The notes: a model not told the origin generated them from the sequence alone. A stretch of 64,000 bases of DNA from Bordetella parapertussis (GCA_945878355.1 CAMCTC010000013.1:1-64000); one strand, 5' to 3'. Counted from the stretch's first letter, positions 25,976 to 34,821 are shown. A program made the numbers and translations.

Positions 25976-27202
25976 ATGACCGATGAGACCACTGGCGCCC
26001 CGGCCAGCAACGCAGCTCCTGGCGCCCTTGCGGGGGTGCGGGTGCTGGAGTTCACAGCGCTCATCGCAGGCCCCTCGGCGGCGCGCTATCTGGCCGACCA
26101 TGGCGCGGAGGTGATCAAGGTCGAACGCTTCCCGGCAGGCGACGTGTCGCGAACGACAAACCGGATCAGTGCCGGACGCAGTGCGATGTTCGTGCAGCAC
26201 AACGGCGGCAAACAGAGTCTTTGCGTCGATCTGAGTCGCCCGGAAGGCTTGGCAGTGGCGCGCGATCTGGTGCGAAAGTCTGATGTGGTGATCGAGGCCT
26301 TCACCCCCGGCGTGATGGCCAAGCTCGGACTGGGCTATGACGACCTGAAGGCGCTCAACCCGGCCATCATCCTGTGCTCGATCAGCGGCTTCGGCCAGAC
26401 GGGCCCGAACGCACAACGGCCTGGCTATGCCCATGTCGCCCATTCAATGGCGGGCTGGCTGGCCATGCAGTTCCTGCATCGCGATCCGCCCGAGACGCCG
26501 CGCGGCCCCGGTATCGCGATTGCCGATGTCGTCACAGGCATCACCGCCTTCGGCGCGATCTGCGCGGCGCTTTTCAAGCGTGAGCGCACGGGCCGCGGCG
26601 AGCGCATCGATGTCTCGCTGTTCGATTCGCTGTTCGCGGCCAACGACGAGAGCTTCCAGCGCTGCCTGATCGACGGCGTCGTGCGCCCGGGCTACCACCC
26701 GGTTCACAAGACAAGCGACGGCTATGTCACCGCCAATATCGGTCCTGATTTCCGCGCTTGGCAGAGCATCTGCCAAGCAATGCAGCGTCCCGAACTGCTG
26801 GACGATCCACGATTTGCCAGCCTGGAGGCGGTGCACCAGAACCGCGTCGAGGCCACTGCGCTGCTGGCCGACTGGCTTGCCACGCTCAGCAGCGAGCAGG
26901 CCGACCGAATCCTGACCGAGCACCACGTGGTGGTGGGGGTGGTCAAGACCATCGACGAAGCAGTGCGCCAGCCGCAGGTGATCGCGCGCCAGATGATCAC
27001 CTCGGTCGACGACCCAGTGCTGGGGCGGATCGACGTGATCAATTCGGCGCCGAAATTCGCCGACGCCTCGGTCGGGGTGCGTGGCCCTGCGCCCATGCTG
27101 GGCCAGCACAACGAAACGGTGCTGCGCGACCTGCTCGGCTATGACGAAGAGAAGTGCGCAGCGCTGGCCGCGGCCGGTGTGTTGCGGCAGGCAGCGATAT
27201 GA
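25976..27202 (+). CDS. CaiB/BaiF family III CoA-transferase
   Basis: A 408-residue intact family III CoA-transferase, moving CoA between organic acids through an aspartyl-anhydride intermediate. Signatures: VRVLEFTALIAGPSAARYLADHGAEVIKVE (ends VRVLEFTALIAG and ADHGAEVIKVE), NGGKQSLCVDL, SGFGQTGPNAQRPGYAHV, and GPGIAIADVVTGITAFGAI near residue 180, where the catalytic aspartate lies. Its stop overlaps the next gene's start (ATGA). It shows what the broken copy at 9648 would have looked like. Substrate unknown. Confidence 0.92.
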   Translation: MTDETTGAPASNAAPGALAGVRVLEFTALIAGPSAARYLADHGAEVIKVERFPAGDVSRTTNRISAGRSAMFVQHNGGKQSLCVDLSRPEGLAVARDLVRKSDVVIEAFTPGVMAKLGLGYDDLKALNPAIILCSISGFGQTGPNAQRPGYAHVAHSMAGWLAMQFLHRDPPETPRGPGIAIADVVTGITAFGAICAALFKRERTGRGERIDVSLFDSLFAANDESFQRCLIDGVVRPGYHPVHKTSDGYVTANIGPDFRAWQSICQAMQRPELLDDPRFASLEAVHQNRVEATALLADWLATLSSEQADRILTEHHVVVGVVKTIDEAVRQPQVIARQMITSVDDPVLGRIDVINSAPKFADASVGVRGPAPMLGQHNETVLRDLLGYDEEKCAALAAAGVLRQAAI

Positions 27203-28029
27203 GCGGCGCCGACGCTTCGCCGACGCTGGCCTTGAGTTCATCGGTCGATCTGAACTGGCGGGTCGACGGCAACGGGCCCGTGGTCTGGTTGTTGCTCAAT
27301 GGCGCAGGGCTGCCGCTGGAGTTCTGGGATGACATCGCGCAAGCGCTGTCCGCGCAGCACACTGTGGTCCGGATGGATCAGCGCAATGCCGGCAAGACCC
27401 GTGCCAGCGGGTCGTTCAGCCTGACCGATGTCGCTGCGGATGCTGCTGCACTGCTAGACCATCTGAAGGTCGAGCGGGTCATCGTCGCGGGTCATGCCTG
27501 GGGCGGGCGCGTCGCCCAGGTGTTCGCCCGCGACCATCCGCATCGGGTGGTCGGGCTGGTGATCTGCGGCACCGGCGGCCAGTTTCCAGCAAGCACCTCG
27601 GCCGCGGCGCTGACAAGTCTGCGCGAGGCAGGCCGTTCGAGCGATCGCATTCGCTGGGAAGCGGCGCTGGAAGAGGCCTGGTGCGCAAGCGGCTTTTCGG
27701 CGCGAGACCCGCAGGCATTCCAGTCGCTCAGTGCGTTGATGTGGCATCAGGCGCAGGCCCCCGCCCGACCCTCGCGTGCGAAGTGGGACAGCCGGGTCGC
27801 ACCATCGGCAAGCTACTGGGGCTGTGCCACGGTGCCCGCGTGTCTGATCTACGGCACCGAAGACAGCCAAGGCACTCCACGCAACGCCGAAGACCTGGCG
27901 AGCCGGATTCCCGGTGCCCAGTTGCACTTCATCGAGCAGGCGGGACATTTCATCATTCGCGAGCAGGCAGCAGCCGTGATCGCGCTGATGCAGGACTTTG
28001 CCCGATCGCTGGCCGAGGAGACTGCGTGA
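27199..28029 (+). CDS. Alpha/beta-hydrolase fold protein lacking the nucleophile serine
   Basis: A 276-residue alpha/beta-hydrolase, translationally coupled to the CoA-transferase before it. The strand-5 nucleophile elbow reads VAGHAWGGRVAQVF, so the residue that is normally Ser in GxSxG is Ala100 (codon GCC, 27496-27498). The acid (YGTEDSQGT, near 220) and the histidine (EQAGHFIIRE, near 252) are kept. The oxyanion segment LLLNGAGLPLEFWD is also slightly altered (NG rather than HG). It may be a non-hydrolytic lyase-like or binding protein, or a recently inactivated hydrolase one base from TCC. Confidence 0.85.
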   Translation: MSGADASPTLALSSSVDLNWRVDGNGPVVWLLLNGAGLPLEFWDDIAQALSAQHTVVRMDQRNAGKTRASGSFSLTDVAADAAALLDHLKVERVIVAGHAWGGRVAQVFARDHPHRVVGLVICGTGGQFPASTSAAALTSLREAGRSSDRIRWEAALEEAWCASGFSARDPQAFQSLSALMWHQAQAPARPSRAKWDSRVAPSASYWGCATVPACLIYGTEDSQGTPRNAEDLASRIPGAQLHFIEQAGHFIIREQAAAVIALMQDFARSLAEETA

Positions 28030-28149
28030 TGCGCGGATCGCCGTTCTTCACGGGCCAGACAAGGGTCATCGCCGCCAGCAGTCTGGGAAAGGCCCGGGCA
28101 AGGCCCGAGCCTGAGGCTTGCTGCGCAAGCATCGCTGCAGCAGACCCGC

Positions 28150-28848
28150 TCAGTCGATCAGCGCCGGCGGCAGCCAGGTCGCACCCGACAGCGGGTCGTA
28201 CAGGCTCAAACCCATCAGCTGAAATCCGGTCTCGGCCCAACGCGCCGGGTATTCCTCGTCGCGACCGCGAGCGTCTCGGAAACACTTGACCAGAATTCTT
28301 GCTCGAATATCCGCCGGGATCACAACGCTGGCTTTCCACTGCTGCGCCGCAGCCGCCGATTCGATCTCCACATAATGCAGACGACAGCTGGTATGGGTGC
28401 CAGCCTTCTTCATCTGGTAGCTCATCTCCTCCGGATACAGGCATTGGCTGGGTGCCGCATCGTGCGGGCGCCGGCCCTTGATCGCCGAAAAATCGACCGC
28501 GATCGCAAACCGATGCTGCTCAAAATCGTAGCTTGACAGGGAAACCCTGACTGGACGATCCAGTTGGTAAAGCGGATCGGTGATTTCGCGCCGCAGTCTG
28601 GCCAGATTTTCCCTGAAGGCGTGGCGCTCGAACTCGTCCTTGCCAAACGGTATGCCCTTCAGCACCGGGACGATGTTTTGATTCCATTGGTCCCAACTCA
28701 CAGGCTGGCTCGCAGCCACCCGCTGCTCATAGCGTTGGCTCAACAAACGCAGATCGAACACCGATTGCCGTACCCGGTGAGGCCGCCGCAACAAGGTGTT
28801 GACGGCCAGCGCGGCGCTGCCTAGTAGCAATAACAGCAGTGGATCCAC
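28150..28848 (-). CDS. Hypothetical membrane-anchored protein
   Basis: A 232-residue protein starting at GTG with an N-terminal hydrophobic segment (LLLLLLGSAALAVNTLL), then a soluble domain rich in charged residues (SYDFEQHRFAIAVDFSAIKG; SCRLHYVEIESAAAAQQWKA). I do not recognise the family. It probably sits in the inner membrane with the soluble part in the cytoplasm or periplasm. No good ribosome site; base use is coding-like. It is convergent with the hydrolase and divergent from the two-component pair. Confidence 0.6.
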   Translation of the reverse strand: MDPLLLLLLGSAALAVNTLLRRPHRVRQSVFDLRLLSQRYEQRVAASQPVSWDQWNQNIVPVLKGIPFGKDEFERHAFRENLARLRREITDPLYQLDRPVRVSLSSYDFEQHRFAIAVDFSAIKGRRPHDAAPSQCLYPEEMSYQMKKAGTHTSCRLHYVEIESAAAAQQWKASVVIPADIRARILVKCFRDARGRDEEYPARWAETGFQLMGLSLYDPLSGATWLPPALID

Positions 28849-29233
28849 GGTTGGCGTTTCCGAATGACCTGAGGATCGGCTGGGTATGTCAAATCATCCG
28901 AAAGATCCACCGTCCTTCTGGCTGATTTCAAGAGAAATTCGTCATCAGGAAAAAACATCTCATCAATCCGCTGAAAACACAGCCAATCTGACTAAACCAC
29001 GTCATCATGGTAAATTCCAATTCAATCATTCACCTTGACATGTGTCAAGCATGACCTCTCAGGCTTGAGGTGGCCTTCAAACGCCACCAAGGCCTCAAAT
29101 CCCAGTGCTCATCGCCCAGACTGTCGCCCGAGGCTGCAGTGGGTCGGCCCGAAGCCGCAGCCCGTCGGACCGAGCACCGGCCGGCAAGCGGGTCTGCGTA
29201 CAGTGCACACCAGACTTGAACGCGCAGACCACG
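28849..29233. other. Leader region upstream of the two-component genes
   Basis: 385 bases with no supported gene. The stretch 28900-29040 is AT-rich against a GC-rich background and holds two CGTCATCA octamers (28939 and 29000). The palindrome at 29034 follows. It probably contains divergent promoters for the hypothetical gene and the sensor kinase. Confidence 0.55.
29034..29049. promoter_or_regulatory. Perfect inverted repeat, operator candidate for the LytS/LytTR pair
   Basis: CTTGACA-TG-TGTCAAG is a perfect 7-2-7 inverted repeat 185 bases before the kinase start. The left arm also reads as a consensus -35 box (TTGACA) on either strand, so a bound protein could block a promoter. No good -10 box at 17 bases was found. 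Confidence 0.4.
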
Positions 29234-30583
29234 ATGAACATCGATCCAAGCAAACCATGGCAACAGCGCCGCGAGCGCTTCGCCGCCGCCTGCGTTCGCG
29301 GCTTTCACCTTTATGCCAACTGGCTGATAGGCATCAGTTGGCGACGCTTCATCCTGCTGTCGCTGCTGTTGATCATCGGGGCAGCACTGCTGCAGAACAT
29401 CCCGCCCTTCAGTTGGACCTACACCACCACAGTGCGTCCGCCGGTGCCGATGGTCGTGATCGACCCCTCCGACGCGCCCTCCGCCAAACGCAGCCACCCA
29501 CCCGGTATCCACATCGAGGCGCCGGCCAAGGACGGCCAACCCGGCGTAGACATCAGGATCGATGCCAGTGGCGTGCGCATCGCACCGCGGGCTGGTGCCT
29601 CGGCAGTAGCGAACGCTTCCGCGGCATCGGCCGCTGGCGAAGGCACCGAGCCGATCATCGACATCCGGCTGCCAGCCGGGACCAGCGAGGCGGTGCGCCA
29701 GGCGGTGGAAGAGGCCCAGCAGGCAATCGACGAGGCAGTGCGCGAGGCCCGCGACGACGCAGGGGCCGCCAAACACCCTGCCAGAAGCATCCGCGAGGTG
29801 CATGTGCTCAGCCTGGGCGAGTTCCTGCCCAGCCTGGCGATGCTGTGGATCGTCGCCTCGCTGATCATCAAGATCAGCTACAAGCGCCAGGTCCAGGCCC
29901 AGGCCGAGGCGGCGCAGGCGGTGGAGGTGGCCGAATCCGAAGCGCTCAAGCGCCAGGTGGTCGAAGCCAGGATGGCGGCAATGCAGGCCCAGATCGAGCC
30001 GCATTTCCTGTTCAACACCTTGGCATCGATCGACCACCTGATCGAGGTCGATCCACCGCGCGCGAGCCAGATGCAAAAAAACCTGATCGCACTGCTGCGC
30101 GCGGCCATGCCCACGCTGCGCGAGACCGACGGTGCGGCGACGGGCCAGTCCCGCGACCTGGGCCGCGAGCTGGCGGTGATACGGCCTTATCTTGAGATCT
30201 TGAAGGTGCGGATGGAGGAGCGGCTGGCCACCGAGATCGATGTGCCCGACGGCTTGCTGTCGGCCGAGTTCCCGACCATGATGCTGCAGACCCTGGTCGA
30301 GAACGCGGTCAAGCACGGCCTCGAGCCCAAACCCGAAGGCGGCAAGCTCATGATCAAGGCTGAAATCGTCCACGGCAAGCTCGCGCTGACGGTCCAGGAC
30401 AGCGGCCTGGGCTTTGGCCAAGCCGCGACCGCCGGCACCGGCGTCGGGCTGGCCAACATCCGCGAACGGCTGCAATTGCTTTACGGCACCAAGGCCGGTT
30501 TGACGATCGGCGAGAACCCGGGCGGTGGCACCCGCGTGACGCTGTCGGTGCCTTACAAGCCGGTCGGCAACGCGCATGGATAA
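29234..30583 (+). CDS. LytS/YehU-type sensor histidine kinase
   Basis: A 449-residue membrane sensor kinase of the His_kinase (PF06580) class. Helix 1 is at residues about 34-52 (FILLSLLLIIGAALLQNI). A roughly 145-residue extracytoplasmic region follows, then helix 2 near 197-215 (LAMLWIVASLIIKI). The phosphoacceptor motif QIEPHFLFNTLASIDHL is near residue 256, and the ATPase part has LVENAVKHGLEPKPEGG near 354 and a final glycine-rich GTGVGLANIRERL. The sensory region contains coiled-coil-like Ala/Glu repeats and no known ligand domain. It overlaps the response regulator by eight bases, so they form a pair. Confidence 0.92.
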   Translation: MNIDPSKPWQQRRERFAAACVRGFHLYANWLIGISWRRFILLSLLLIIGAALLQNIPPFSWTYTTTVRPPVPMVVIDPSDAPSAKRSHPPGIHIEAPAKDGQPGVDIRIDASGVRIAPRAGASAVANASAASAAGEGTEPIIDIRLPAGTSEAVRQAVEEAQQAIDEAVREARDDAGAAKHPARSIREVHVLSLGEFLPSLAMLWIVASLIIKISYKRQVQAQAEAAQAVEVAESEALKRQVVEARMAAMQAQIEPHFLFNTLASIDHLIEVDPPRASQMQKNLIALLRAAMPTLRETDGAATGQSRDLGRELAVIRPYLEILKVRMEERLATEIDVPDGLLSAEFPTMMLQTLVENAVKHGLEPKPEGGKLMIKAEIVHGKLALTVQDSGLGFGQAATAGTGVGLANIRERLQLLYGTKAGLTIGENPGGGTRVTLSVPYKPVGNAHG

Positions 30584-31430
30584 GCCAGCGGCCGAATCGC
30601 CTGACGACGCCCGACGCATGAGCCCATTGCGCGCCGTGATCGCCGATGACGAACGATTGATGCGAGAGCAACTGCGCGCGCGGCTGGCCGAGGTCTGGCC
30701 CGAGTTACAGATCGTCGCCGAAGCCCGCAACGGCCTGGAGGCGGTGGCGCTGGTCGAGCAGCATCGACCCGACCTGGTGTTCCTCGACATCCGCATGCCG
30801 GGCTTGAGCGGCGTCGACGCTGCGCGCCAAATCGCCCAGATGGCAGTGGCCGACGACGAGTACCTGCCTGAGGTCGTCTTCATCACCGCCTACGACCAGT
30901 ACGCGGTCCAGGCCTTCGAGCAAGGCGTCTGCGACTATGTGCTCAAGCCGGCCGAGCGCGACCGCTTGCAACTCACCGCGCAGCGAATCCGCGCCCGCTT
31001 GGCGCTGCGAGACAAGCCTGTGGTCGATATCGGCGACACGAACCCGCCGCTGCAGTTGCTGCTGCACCGTCTGGCCGCCCAACTCAACCCCGGCGCTGCG
31101 CCCCGCTACCTGGACTGGATCCAGGCCAGCGTGGGCAGCGCGATCCAGATGATCGCGGCGGCCGAGGTGCTGTTTTTCATCAGCGACGAAAAATACACCC
31201 GAGTCCAGACCGCCACGGTCGAGGCGTTGATCCGCAAGCCGATCAAGGAACTCGTCGATGAACTCGACCCGGCGCTGTTCTGGCAGATCCACCGCTCGAC
31301 GCTGGTCAACGTCAAGACGATTTCGGGAGTAACGCGTGATATGCGCGGCAGGCAGATCGTCAGCGTGCGCGGCCACCCCGAAAAGCTCGAGGTCAGCCGC
31401 AGCTACGGTCATCTGTTCAAGAGCATGTGA
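30576..31430 (+). CDS. LytTR-family response regulator
   Basis: A 284-residue transcription factor with an N-terminal receiver domain (AVIADDERLMREQL; phosphoacceptor Asp in LVFLDIRMPGLSG near residue 70; Lys in YVLKPAER near 127). It has a C-terminal LytTR DNA-binding domain (VLFFISDEKYTRVQTA; FWQIHRSTLVNVKTI; RSYGHLFKSM). LytTR proteins bind paired direct repeats and bend DNA. It overlaps the kinase gene and must be its partner. The upstream inverted repeat at 29034 does not look like a LytTR direct-repeat site, so autoregulation is open. Confidence 0.94.
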   Translation: MDKPAAESPDDARRMSPLRAVIADDERLMREQLRARLAEVWPELQIVAEARNGLEAVALVEQHRPDLVFLDIRMPGLSGVDAARQIAQMAVADDEYLPEVVFITAYDQYAVQAFEQGVCDYVLKPAERDRLQLTAQRIRARLALRDKPVVDIGDTNPPLQLLLHRLAAQLNPGAAPRYLDWIQASVGSAIQMIAAAEVLFFISDEKYTRVQTATVEALIRKPIKELVDELDPALFWQIHRSTLVNVKTISGVTRDMRGRQIVSVRGHPEKLEVSRSYGHLFKSM

Positions 31431-31435
31431 CGCGG

Positions 31436-31510
31436 CTCTCAAGCAAATGTGGCTTTGCGGCTTGATCCCCACAGGGGGCGGCCGGCTTAGGCCGGCCTTG
31501 GGGCGCTCAG
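31436..31510 (+). repeat. Dispersed intergenic repeat, copy 3
   Basis: Starts CTCTCAAGCAAATGTGGC and ends TGGGGCGCTCAG. The central hairpin is GGCCGGC (31480-31486), TTAG, GCCGGCC (31491-31497); the loop base differs from copy 2 (TTAG for TTCG), but the stem is intact. It begins five bases after the response-regulator stop, like copy 2 after its gene. Confidence 0.85.
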
Positions 31511-31612
31511 AGACAGTCGACCGAATACGCGATCAATGCGTGTTGGCCTGGGTCAGCTGACGGCCATGACCGCTGTCGACAATGTTCCCGTTGGCAGCGA
31601 CGACTGGCACGC

Positions 31613-32161
31613 TCACCAGCGTGGCTTGGTCAACTCCAAGGCCTCGAGTTGCCGGCGCAGTGGTTGGCGTTCCCTGTCCAGGCGGCCGATGTGCTCGCGC
31701 AGGCGCTTGCGTTCCTCGTCCTTGTCGGCCTTCTTCAGTTCGGCCTCAAGCCTTTCGATGTCCGACCGGTTGCGGTTGAACTCCTGCCGGGCGCGGTGCA
31801 AAGCCTGTCCGGCCCGGTAGTAGCGCAAGAAGCCGTCCTCGTCGTGCAGCGCGCAAGACCCAGCGTAGTAGCGGTTGGCCAGGCCGGCATTCCAGGCCGA
31901 ATTTGGAGCACAGTACTCGCGAATGCCCGCTGAATAACCCAATTGCCAGCGCGCCGTGTCAGGGCTGACGCCGACCTTGGCGCAGGCCTCGCGGTGGTCG
32001 TCGATGCGGGACAGCGAATACCCCTCGCGGCCATCGCGCTGGCCGCGTTCAGCCCAGTCAGCATGGCGGCATTGGTCCTGGGACATCGAAGCACAGCCTG
32101 CAACGATCAAGGCGGTGAGCACAAGCGTGATGCGGAGAGCGGCACTGCGGGTCGTTGTCAT
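31613..32161 (-). CDS. DUF2799-type lipoprotein
   Basis: A 182-residue lipoprotein. Residues 1-19 are a signal ending LIVAGCAS with the lipobox VAGC. The mature part has the DUF2799 pattern: ADWAERGQRDGREGYSLSRI, YSAGIREYCAPNSAW and RYYAGSC. A C-terminal coiled-coil of charged residues follows (DIERLEAELKKADKDEERKR and onward). Function of the family is unknown; it is probably an outer-membrane-anchored periplasmic protein. I start it at ATG 32161; the frame is open upstream. Confidence 0.82.
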   Translation of the reverse strand: MTTTRSAALRITLVLTALIVAGCASMSQDQCRHADWAERGQRDGREGYSLSRIDDHREACAKVGVSPDTARWQLGYSAGIREYCAPNSAWNAGLANRYYAGSCALHDEDGFLRYYRAGQALHRARQEFNRNRSDIERLEAELKKADKDEERKRLREHIGRLDRERQPLRRQLEALELTKPRW

Positions 32162-32354
32162 GATCGTCGTAGAAGTCGTCTTGAGCGCAGGCCGAGGCGG
32201 CGAGCAAGCAAAACGCACTATAGCCGCCCATGAATCGGTCACAAGGTCAGCAGCCCGGCGCTGACCGACGAAGCGCGATCGCAGGCCCTTCTGGTCCAAG
32301 CGCCAAAGCAGGCATCTGGCTTAAAGTCGATGTTTCAATCGAGGAGACAGAGAG

Positions 32355-33329
32355 ATGCGTGCAGCCTGGTATCTGAAGAACGGCGAAGCCAAGGACGTGA
32401 TGATGCTGGGCGATCTGCCCAAGCCCCAAGCGGCGGCCGGCGAGGTGCTGGTCCGGCTCGCCACCTCGGGCGTGAACCCCTCGGATGTCAAATCGCGCCG
32501 AGCCCGCCCGTTGACCGAGATGATCGTGCCGCACAGCGACGGCGCCGGTGTGATCGAAGCGGTCGGTGCAGGGGTGCCAGGCAGCAGGATCGGCGAGCGG
32601 GTGTGGATCTGGAACGGCCAATGGGGCCGAGCTATGGGAACTGCGGCAGAGTACATCGCCCTGCCTTCGGCACAGGCCGTCCTGTTGCCTGAACAAGTCG
32701 ACTTCGCGGCCGGTGCCTGCTTCGGCATCCCGGCCTTGACCGCGCTGCAGGCGGTGCATCTGGCCGGTGAGCTCAAGGACCAACAGGTGCTGGTCACCGG
32801 CGCGTCTTCGGCCGTCGGGCATTACGTCACCCAACTCGTGACGCTCGCTGGCGGCCAGGTGATAGGCACCGTGGGCTCACCCGCCAAAGCCCGGCATGCC
32901 CAGGCCGCAGGCATGAAGGAGGCCATCTTCTACAAGACCGAGTCGATCGCCGATCGCGTCAAGGCCTTGACAGCGGGCCGCGGCGTGCCGGTGATCATCG
33001 ACATGGATTTCGCCAGCACAGGCAAGCTGCTGGCCGAGGGCGTGCTCGCGCCGCATGGCCGGGTCATCTGCTTTGGCTCCAACGCGCCCGACACCACGCT
33101 GAACTTCCGGGCGCTGTTGTTCCCGTCGCTGTCGCTGAAGTTCTTCCTGGTCTACGACCTGACGCCGGCAGACCGGCAGACCGCGCAGGCGCGATTGAAC
33201 GAGTTGCTGCAAACCCAGCAACTGCAGCATGCGATCAGCAGGCGCTTCGCGCTCGCCGACATCGTCGCGGCCCACGAAGCAGTCGAAGCCGGCCAGGACA
33301 TCGGCAACGTGGTGGTCGATCTGATTTGA
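32355..33329 (+). CDS. NADPH:quinone reductase / MDR-type oxidoreductase
   Basis: A 324-residue zinc-less medium-chain dehydrogenase/reductase. The N-terminal GroES-like part has RLATSGVNPSDVKSRRA; the nucleotide-binding part has VLVTGASSAVGHYVTQL near residue 145 and VIGTVGSPAKARHAQAAG near 170. The zinc-binding cysteines of alcohol dehydrogenases are absent, which places it with quinone oxidoreductases (zeta-crystallin type) that reduce quinones or enones with NADPH. GAGGAG is well placed before the ATG. No operon partner is evident. Confidence 0.9.
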   Translation: MRAAWYLKNGEAKDVMMLGDLPKPQAAAGEVLVRLATSGVNPSDVKSRRARPLTEMIVPHSDGAGVIEAVGAGVPGSRIGERVWIWNGQWGRAMGTAAEYIALPSAQAVLLPEQVDFAAGACFGIPALTALQAVHLAGELKDQQVLVTGASSAVGHYVTQLVTLAGGQVIGTVGSPAKARHAQAAGMKEAIFYKTESIADRVKALTAGRGVPVIIDMDFASTGKLLAEGVLAPHGRVICFGSNAPDTTLNFRALLFPSLSLKFFLVYDLTPADRQTAQARLNELLQTQQLQHAISRRFALADIVAAHEAVEAGQDIGNVVVDLI

Positions 33330-33354
33330 GCGTCGCCGCCGCTTGGTGGCCCGC

Positions 33355-34266
33355 ATGATGACGGCTCAACCGATACCGCAGCTCGACCTGTTCGAGCACA
33401 GCCGCGACACGATGCTGCGCAACGACGTTCTCGACGCCTTGCTGAAGCGCGACGCCGGCGCAGCGACGCTGGCCTGGCAGGCGCTGGCAGATTTCGAGCC
33501 GAGGCACCAAGGGCTGCCCGCACTCGCCGGCCTGATCGCCGCGCTCGAATCGACCCGGAACAACACGCTGTTCGCGGTTCACGCCGAGGCTGCCGCAGCG
33601 CGCGAACAGCTGTCCCGGTCGGTGGCGCCGGCTGCGCAGTCGCAGTTCGGCGCTGCGGCTGCCGCCGCATGGCTTGCGCCGCTGTGGCGCGGGCTGGCCG
33701 ATCGCGCCGCAGCCTTGCCGTTCAACGCTGCGCAGGCCGACAACCATGCGGCGGCGTTGTGGCTGAACGTGGGCGACGCGACCTCAGCCTTCGAGGCGGT
33801 CAAAGCCATCGAACGCATCGAATCCTGGCGCCGGATCCCGGCCCCGCTGGGCTGGATGGCACTGGCGCGCTACCGCAGCGAAGGACTGGACAACATCTGG
33901 CCGCTGCTGGCCGAACTGGCTTGGCTGGCGCCGCCGCGATTCGGCCAGACCGCCCGCGCGCTCGATGACCCGCTGCTCAAGCGCCTGCTGCGTCGCTTTG
34001 ACGAACAGTTCGACCTCGGCGATGGGCAGGTGGCTGACCCGCTGGCCTGGTTCCCGGCCTGGTTGCTGACCGAACAACCCGGCTTGCTGCCGCGGCTGCT
34101 GGGCGCCGGGACAGGCCAGCACAGCGAACCCGAACGCGGCTTCAGGCTGGTCGCAGAACTGCTGGGCCTGGAGCGCCAGGGCCGGCACCACGAACTGATC
34201 GACAGCCGCAAACGGCTGCGCGATGTGCAGCCGGCTTTGTACGCCGCCTACATGAAAACGCGCTGA
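33355..34266 (+). CDS. Hypothetical protein, alpha-helical
   Basis: A 303-residue soluble protein beginning MMTAQPIPQLDLFEHSRD. It is rich in Ala, Leu, Arg and Trp with amphipathic helices (for example VLDALLKRDAGAATLAWQAL; WPLLAELAWLAPPRFGQ), suggesting a helical-repeat scaffold. I know no named family. Base use is strongly coding. No signal peptide. The ribosome site is poor, and GTG 33343 is another possible start. It is convergent with the thiazoline hydrolase homologue. Confidence 0.7.
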   Translation: MMTAQPIPQLDLFEHSRDTMLRNDVLDALLKRDAGAATLAWQALADFEPRHQGLPALAGLIAALESTRNNTLFAVHAEAAAAREQLSRSVAPAAQSQFGAAAAAAWLAPLWRGLADRAAALPFNAAQADNHAAALWLNVGDATSAFEAVKAIERIESWRRIPAPLGWMALARYRSEGLDNIWPLLAELAWLAPPRFGQTARALDDPLLKRLLRRFDEQFDLGDGQVADPLAWFPAWLLTEQPGLLPRLLGAGTGQHSEPERGFRLVAELLGLERQGRHHELIDSRKRLRDVQPALYAAYMKTR

Positions 34267-34303
34267 CCTCGCCGCCAGCCGATCGGCCTGGGGCAACCCG
34301 AGC

Positions 34304-34789
34304 TCAGTCTTTTTTCAGCGAGTAGCGGAAGTCACAGAACTTCGCACCGCCCATGATGGTCTGGGTGCGCTCGAAACGGATCGCCGGGTTGTAGCCGTGG
34401 CAGAACTCGCCGTCGCGGTTGCAAGACAGCGTGTCGCCCAGATCTCCCAGGCCCATCTCGCGGTAGGACTCGGCGTAGCGGCAGCGCGTGACGTTGAACG
34501 ACAGCTTCTCGGATGTTCGCTCGACCCATTCGATCTTGATGCCGTCGTCCTTCTGCCACAGCGGCAGGATCGCGGCGTAATCATCGAGGTCTGGCGGTTT
34601 GCTGCCGTCCTCGTTGCCAGGCGTTCGCGCCGCTGCGTCGCGGCCTGCCGCATGCGCCATCTCGGTGATCGCACGGCGCAGCAGTGCGCGCGCTGGCACG
34701 TCGCCGAGTTCCTGCGCCAGCGTGCGAAGCAGTTCGCCGGCAAACTTGGCCTCGATCCGGCGTTGGTCGAGGATGCTGATGTCGCTCAT
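34304..34789 (-). CDS. L-2-amino-thiazoline-4-carboxylic acid hydrolase family protein
   Basis: A 161-residue homologue of the ATC hydrolase family, which opens the thiazoline ring of L-2-amino-thiazoline-4-carboxylate to S- or N-carbamoyl-cysteine in cysteine production from thiazolines. The family core is clear: VTRCRYAESYREMGLGDLGD, LSCNRDGEFCHGYNPAI, ERTQTIMGGAKFCDFRY, with conserved Cys near residues 97, 116, 122 and 152. GGAGA precedes the ATG. It is the last gene of the liv-type operon, 32 bases after the ATPase, so its substrate is probably what that transporter brings in. Related proteins are annotated broadly, so the substrate may differ. Confidence 0.8.
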   Translation of the reverse strand: MSDISILDQRRIEAKFAGELLRTLAQELGDVPARALLRRAITEMAHAAGRDAAARTPGNEDGSKPPDLDDYAAILPLWQKDDGIKIEWVERTSEKLSFNVTRCRYAESYREMGLGDLGDTLSCNRDGEFCHGYNPAIRFERTQTIMGGAKFCDFRYSLKKD

Positions 34790-34821
34790 GGTTGTCTCCG
34801 TTGAACGGGTCGCTGCGGCGC

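Noticed and set aside
25585..26064. A 159-codon minus-strand frame
   Set aside because: Overlaps the start of the intact CoA-transferase and matches no family; base use not convincing.
29045..30886. A 613-codon minus-strand frame opposite the sensor kinase
   Set aside because: Low-complexity translation; the kinase and regulator on the plus strand have full motif sets.
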